In this document: positions 60,384 to 64,000 of the stretch, piece after piece
Layout of the letters: each line of letters opens with the position of its first letter
Numbering within the stretch: position 1 is the first letter of the stretch
From: Petrocella atlantisensis
GTDB lineage: Bacteria > Bacillota > Clostridia > Lachnospirales > Vallitaleaceae
DNA length: 64,000 bases
Assembly: GCF_900538275.1 (NCBI RefSeq)
Contig: NZ_LR130778.1
Coordinates: 310,001-374,000 of the forward strand
Reading direction: 5' to 3'
Notes under the pieces: model-generated
The model's database searches: none
The model's input: only the letters and a program-made list of their open reading frames with translations
Told to the model about the DNA's origin: nothing
Made by a program: the position numbers and the translations under genes

Positions 60384-62285
60384 TTATGCTTTGGCCAACT
60401 TATAACGCTCTATAGATTCTATTCTATGTTTGTTCTCATTGTTCACTTCTGTGTTGTTTCTATATGTCGGTACAATCTCTTGAATCATCTCTATAAGGGT
60501 CTCATTTTCCGGAGATTTAAGAATCACTAAAAGCTCGTTCAAAGCACTTTTTAGTTCATGATAGTTGATTTCAATAGGCCTTCCAATGTGAATCTTCTCA
60601 TACTTGGTATTTCTTAGCCCTTCATCATCCATAAGAAGTTCTTCGTATAGCTTCTCCCCCGGTCTTAGACCGGTGATTTTGATCTTTATGTCTTCGTTCA
60701 ACTTAAGACCGGAGAGTCTTATGAGGTCTACTGCCAGATCATAGATCTTCACCGGCTCACCCATATCAAGGACGAAGATCTCGCCGCCTTTTGCTATACC
60801 GCCGGACTGAATGACCAGTTGGGCGGCTTCGGAGATGGTCATGAAGTAGCGTATGATTTCTTTATGCGTGACGGTAATCGGCCCACCTGCTTCAATCTGT
60901 TTCTTAAAAAGTGGTATGACAGAGCCGTTGCTGCCAAGAACATTACCAAACCGTACGGCCGTGAATTTTGTTTCACTTTGTTTGGCAAGGCCTTGTATAA
61001 TCATCTCACAGATTCGTTTGCTGGCACCCATGATATTGGTTGGGTTGACCGCTTTGTCTGTTGAGACCATAACAAACCGTTCTACGCCGAATTCATGGGC
61101 GGCTTCGGCTATATTTTTCGTACCAAAAACATTGTTCTTGATGGCTTCTTTGGGTGCCCGTTCCATAAGTGGCACATGTTTGTGAGCGGCTGCGTGGAAG
61201 ATGACATCCGGTGCATGCTCTTCTACAATGGCGAAGATGTTATCTCGGTCTCTGACCGATGCAATGATAACATCTAGATCCAACCTATCTCCATAGGTTC
61301 TAAGTAATTCATTCTGAATGTCATAGGCATTGTTCTCATAGACATCTAGGATAATAAGCTTGGAGGGTAGGAATCTGGCGATCTGTCTGCATAGTTCTGA
61401 GCCTATGGAGCCACCACCGCCTGTAACCATGATGATTTTGTCTTCAATGTAATTGGCCACTTCTGTCACATTCAGATTGACGATATCACGTCCCAATAAG
61501 TCTTCAATCTCAACATCTCTAATCTTGCTAAGGGATAGTTGCCCATCAATAATTTCTCGAATACTTGGTATGATTCTAACCTTTGCTTCTGATCGACTAC
61601 ATTCTTCTAAGATCTGTTTCATAGCTACTGTGGTCGAAGATGGGAGGGCGATAATAATTTCATCAATATTAAAGCGATGGGCTACACTGTATATGTCGTG
61701 ATAATTACCAAGAACCTTAATACCACCAATAGACTTATAGAGTTTATGCGCATCATCATCAATAAAGCCAATGACATGCCCGTAAGACACGGAATGATTT
61801 ATTATCTCACTGGCAATCAGAGTACCTGCTGCATCACTGCCTACGATTAATATATTGTTTTTATGTGCTTGCTGCATAATCGGATACTTGTTTTTGATGC
61901 GTCTAAAAAACCGGTAACTGAACCTAATAAAGCCTACGATGGTAATCTCAAAGATAGCACCAATGATATAAATACCAAAATACAACTCAATGCCCATAGA
62001 GATCAGGTAGATGGCGCCAAGGACGTTGGCTGTAATACCAGCCATGACGACTTTTAATAGCTCTTCCACGGACGCATAAGACCACAGACTGTTATATAAA
62101 CCAAAATACTTATATATTAGAATCTTTCCAATAGTAAGGATAACAACCGCTCCGACGTAGGATAGAATAGTCGCCTCCGGCACATTACCTTCCGTATGTA
62201 AAAATAAAGCTAATAAAAAAGATACATTGACTGCAATAATATCTGTGACAAGTAACAACATCTGTCTACTTACTTTTTTTAACAT
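60384..62285 (-). CDS. CapD/PglF-like nucleotide-sugar 4,6-dehydratase, copy 2 (intact)
   Basis: A 633-residue membrane dehydratase. It has four N-terminal helices, a Rossmann region (ILIVGSDAAGTLIASEI), and a dehydratase domain with VTGGGGSIGSELCRQI and the Met-type catalytic STDKAVNPTNIMGASKR. It is the first gene of unit 2, about 87 bases after the riboswitch terminator, so it is the gene most directly controlled by c-di-GMP. It is related to, but clearly different from, the copy at 45.1 kb. Having a dehydratase next to anchoring and kinase genes suggests it supplies the primer sugar for the controlled polymer. Confidence 0.9.
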   Translation of the reverse strand: MLKKVSRQMLLLVTDIIAVNVSFLLALFLHTEGNVPEATILSYVGAVVILTIGKILIYKYFGLYNSLWSYASVEELLKVVMAGITANVLGAIYLISMGIELYFGIYIIGAIFEITIVGFIRFSYRFFRRIKNKYPIMQQAHKNNILIVGSDAAGTLIASEIINHSVSYGHVIGFIDDDAHKLYKSIGGIKVLGNYHDIYSVAHRFNIDEIIIALPSSTTVAMKQILEECSRSEAKVRIIPSIREIIDGQLSLSKIRDVEIEDLLGRDIVNLNVTEVANYIEDKIIMVTGGGGSIGSELCRQIARFLPSKLIILDVYENNAYDIQNELLRTYGDRLDLDVIIASVRDRDNIFAIVEEHAPDVIFHAAAHKHVPLMERAPKEAIKNNVFGTKNIAEAAHEFGVERFVMVSTDKAVNPTNIMGASKRICEMIIQGLAKQSETKFTAVRFGNVLGSNGSVIPLFKKQIEAGGPITVTHKEIIRYFMTISEAAQLVIQSGGIAKGGEIFVLDMGEPVKIYDLAVDLIRLSGLKLNEDIKIKITGLRPGEKLYEELLMDDEGLRNTKYEKIHIGRPIEINYHELKSALNELLVILKSPENETLIEMIQEIVPTYRNNTEVNNENKHRIESIERYKLAKA

Positions 62286-62371
62286 GTATTACCCTTCTTC
62301 CGCATTGATTCACTTATTGGATTTTCACACTCTGCATCCTACTTAATGCATACTTGATGGTCCACCAGCGC

Positions 62372-62406
62372 AAAAAAAAGCTCTGGTTGGATTGCCAAAC
62401 AAAGCT
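62372..62406 (-). terminator. Riboswitch-linked intrinsic terminator, unit 2
   Basis: Same stem and eight-T run as in unit 1 (AGCTTTGTTTGG with CCAACCAGAGCT). It follows the unit 2 c-di-GMP aptamer by about 30 bases and precedes the intact dehydratase gene. Confidence 0.85.
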
Positions 62407-62435
62407 AATACATGATTCTTGTATTTTCAGTATTT

Positions 62436-62517
62436 GGTAACCCGGCTACCTTGGTCACTACTACCTTAAGGCCCGTGGTTTTGCGTCCCCAATTTTCATT
62501 GGGTTTGCCTTTATCAG
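62436..62517 (-). ncRNA. Class I (GEMM) c-di-GMP riboswitch, unit 2
   Basis: The minus strand carries the complete GEMM-I series: GGCAAACC, a GAAA-capped stem, GACGCAAA, ACCACGGGCC, and GGTAGCCGGGTTACC. It is the full-length version; unit 1 lacks one base in the segment after GACGCAAA. The aptamer 3' end (ACCAAA) could in principle pair with TTTGG in the terminator's first arm, giving a switch. The direction of control is not proven. Confidence 0.92.
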
Positions 62518-62554
62518 ATAACTTGATATCTTGGTTGTTTGTTGTTTATAGTCC

Positions 62555-62583
62555 AGTATAATAGCACATAATAATTTTGTCAA
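62555..62583 (-). promoter_or_regulatory. Consensus promoter of unit 2
   Basis: On the minus strand TTGACA (62583-62578) and TATACT (62560-62555) are 17 bases apart, identical to unit 1. The duplicated sequence ends about 15 bases upstream, near 62599. Confidence 0.8.
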
Positions 62584-62810
62584 TAGGACCGTGGTGGTCG
62601 GTCGCGTTAATTTAGTGTCGGAAAAGTAAGGATAGAAAAATCCTGATGAGATATTTTGAGTTCTGTAAAAACCATCTTATCATAGTTTTATAATTCATTG
62701 TACCTTTTCCATTAATTTTGCATACTTAAAAAGCCAGTCCATTTAGGATTGTGGCTACTAGACTTTAGTATATCTAAATTCGTCGGCTAAAACCCTTCCA
62801 TGACTACATT

Positions 62811-62882
62811 GCAAACGACCTTCGTTGATACGTCCATGTATCAAACGAAGGTGGAATACATCCTTGTATTCTGGCGTTTTGC
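62811..62882. repeat. Multi-stem inverted repeat in the IS end
   Basis: GCAAACG (62811) pairs with CGTTTTGC (62875). Inside lie CCTTCGTTGATAC/GTATCAAACGAAGG (62819-62851) and GAATACA/TGTATTC (62854-62871). Flanking TGACTA and TAGTCA extend it. It may be a transcription stop or transposition structure. Confidence 0.6.
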
Positions 62883-62924
62883 AACATAGTCATTCCAGGA
62901 ACTTTATCCTCTACACATCTGATT

Positions 62925-64000
62925 TCACTTTTTCTTATGTCTTTTTACTAAACGTAGATCAAATGATGCCCTTAGTTTCTTTGTAAGACAATACATACCA
63001 TCTACTAGCCGGGTACTACCTGCGACTGTCTGATGGTTCCAAACGTCTGTATAGGTCTTTTGTTTCCTTTTTATCTCTTTATCTACTTCTATTTTTATCT
63101 CATCTTGAATCATGCGGTGCTGTTTTTCTTGCTTGTATTTAATCAAATCACATACTTTACCATCATTGGCTACATAAGCTCTAAGTCTTGCCATCTTAGT
63201 TACACCTTTCTTTGACCATCCTAGCGGACGGCTACTTAACCTTGAAGAGAGGAGGTGGCTCACTTGACCTTCTGCACTGCAACCCATCCTTGCATATTCA
63301 TCATGATTAGGTCTTATTATGGCTTCCCAGTGATTGCTTATGTATACCCTGGTTCTTCTTATCTGTTCTTTTCTATTCTCGCTATCTGAGTACTCAAGGG
63401 CTATGTCAAAGACTGTATTGACTGCTTTTTTATCTTCAGATCTTATGCCGTCATAGATTGCCTTTCTTGCATCTGATACTGAATCACCAAGATGACCTAT
63501 AGCTCTCATAATTGCTTGGTTTAAATGGAATTTATCAAGCACAAAATAACACTTTGCCCCGAGCACATCCATCCCTGATTTTATCCACGATGCGCCATCT
63601 CCCATGATGTAGATATGTTCCAAATAGTCTTCATCATAAACCGCATCTATGTACTCAAGCACTTCTTCCCATAAGTCTTCACTCTTTTTGTAAACGCCTG
63701 CAAAGTAATGTTTTCCTATTAGTCTATTTCTTTTACTTCCTTGGCTTTCTTTTTCAACATCCTCAAAAATACATGCTAGACGTGGCTCTATTGTGTTGCT
63801 TTTATAGCCATTTTCTCCGACGTTTAAATCTCCCTTTTTATTGTTGAATTGTAAGGATACATGGTCTTCATCAGCATTTATATATAGGACTTTGACCTGT
63901 CTCTTTTTCTTTACAAAGGGTATTAATGCAGGTATTTCTAAGCTATGAACCTCTTTCATGACCGCTTGTTTACTGATAATATCTTCTGTATGTGTTGCAT
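62925..64000 (-). CDS. ISLre2-family transposase (5' end outside window)
   Basis: An open frame of about 358 codons that continues past the window edge. It resembles ISLre2 (UPF0236-type) transposases of Clostridia: VKVLYINADEDHVSLQ, HYFAGVYKKSEDLWEEVLEY, IYIMGDGASWIK (an acidic catalytic strand), FVLDKFHLNQAI and CSAEGQVSHLLSSRLSSRPL. The MKEVH methionine at 63959 is not the true start, since the frame upstream is open with similar composition. No stop or frameshift is seen in the visible part, so the element may still be active. Confidence 0.85.
   Translation of the reverse strand, partial: ATHTEDIISKQAVMKEVHSLEIPALIPFVKKKRQVKVLYINADEDHVSLQFNNKKGDLNVGENGYKSNTIEPRLACIFEDVEKESQGSKRNRLIGKHYFAGVYKKSEDLWEEVLEYIDAVYDEDYLEHIYIMGDGASWIKSGMDVLGAKCYFVLDKFHLNQAIMRAIGHLGDSVSDARKAIYDGIRSEDKKAVNTVFDIALEYSDSENRKEQIRRTRVYISNHWEAIIRPNHDEYARMGCSAEGQVSHLLSSRLSSRPLGWSKKGVTKMARLRAYVANDGKVCDLIKYKQEKQHRMIQDEIKIEVDKEIKRKQKTYTDVWNHQTVAGSTRLVDGMYCLTKKLRASFDLRLVKRHKKK

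Larger units (their letters stand above)
62600..64000 (-). mobile_element. ISLre2-type insertion sequence (runs off window)
   Basis: An insertion sequence with its transposase gene at 62925-64000 and a structured end at about 62600-62924. The left boundary is placed where the duplicated leader sequence stops, near 62599. The other end is outside the window, so terminal repeats and target duplications cannot be checked. Confidence 0.7.

Overview
The window looks like a chromosomal segment from an anaerobic, low-GC, Gram-positive Clostridia-type bacterium, perhaps near Lachnospirales or Vallitaleaceae. This is inferred from the AT-rich sequence, strong AGGAGG ribosome sites, S-layer-homology (SLH) proteins, CpsB/CpsC/CpsD-type tyrosine-kinase capsule regulation, a class I c-di-GMP riboswitch and an ISLre2-type transposase. 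Nearly every gene is on the minus strand, so transcription runs from high to low coordinates. One tiny secreted-peptide gene at 27.8 kb is on the plus strand.

Layout, low to high coordinate. (1) 1-10.7 kb: a first surface-glycan operon. It holds a heparinase-like protein (cut by the window edge), GT4 glycosyltransferases, a WbaP-type phosphoglycosyltransferase, a short Rpe-like epimerase, two IspD/TarI-like cytidylyltransferases, an orphan lasso-B2-like cysteine protease, a propeller-like protein and a CapK-like adenylate ligase. (2) 10.8-13.6 kb: a GH13_18 sugar phosphorylase plus a P-loop kinase, behind a perfect promoter and palindromic operator. (3) 13.7-19.6 kb: an anchored transglutaminase, the transporter CstA with an adjacent LytS/LytTR system whose kinase has lost its phospho-acceptor region, and a CDP-alcohol phosphatidyltransferase. 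(4) 19.6-31.4 kb: an accessory and decay zone. It contains wrecks of an alpha/beta hydrolase, a RelA/SpoT synthetase, an MqsA-like antitoxin and an AbiEii-like toxin, an intact AbiEi-like regulator with a four-half-site operator, a TetR/flavodoxin/DUF4386 trio, a HEPN protein and several broken small genes. (5) 31.4-47.4 kb: a complete Wzx/Wzy-type exopolysaccharide operon with UDP-L-FucNAc genes (CapE/F/G), a UDP-GalNAcA pair (WbpP/WbpO), GT4 enzymes, flippase, polymerase, a PglC-like initiator and a CapD/PglF-like dehydratase. (6) 47.5-62.6 kb: the control and anchoring module (CpsB phosphatase fused to a membrane segment, CpsD kinase, CpsC/Wzz, two SLH proteins, CapD-like dehydratase). Everything except the phosphatase is present twice as a ~6.9-kb tandem duplication. 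(7) 62.6-64 kb: an ISLre2-type insertion sequence running off the window.

The most striking feature is regulatory. Each duplicated unit starts with a consensus promoter, a class I (GEMM) c-di-GMP riboswitch and an intrinsic terminator ahead of the dehydratase gene. Production, polymerisation and possibly wall attachment of the exopolysaccharide therefore look wired to c-di-GMP at transcription elongation and to tyrosine phosphorylation at the protein level. Unit 1 (low coordinate) differs from unit 2 by four single-base deletions in short base runs. Three break genes and one lies in the riboswitch. This is either real decay of one copy or unpolished sequence in a repeat.

Functions are read from motifs and remembered families. 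No database search, alignment or folding program was run.
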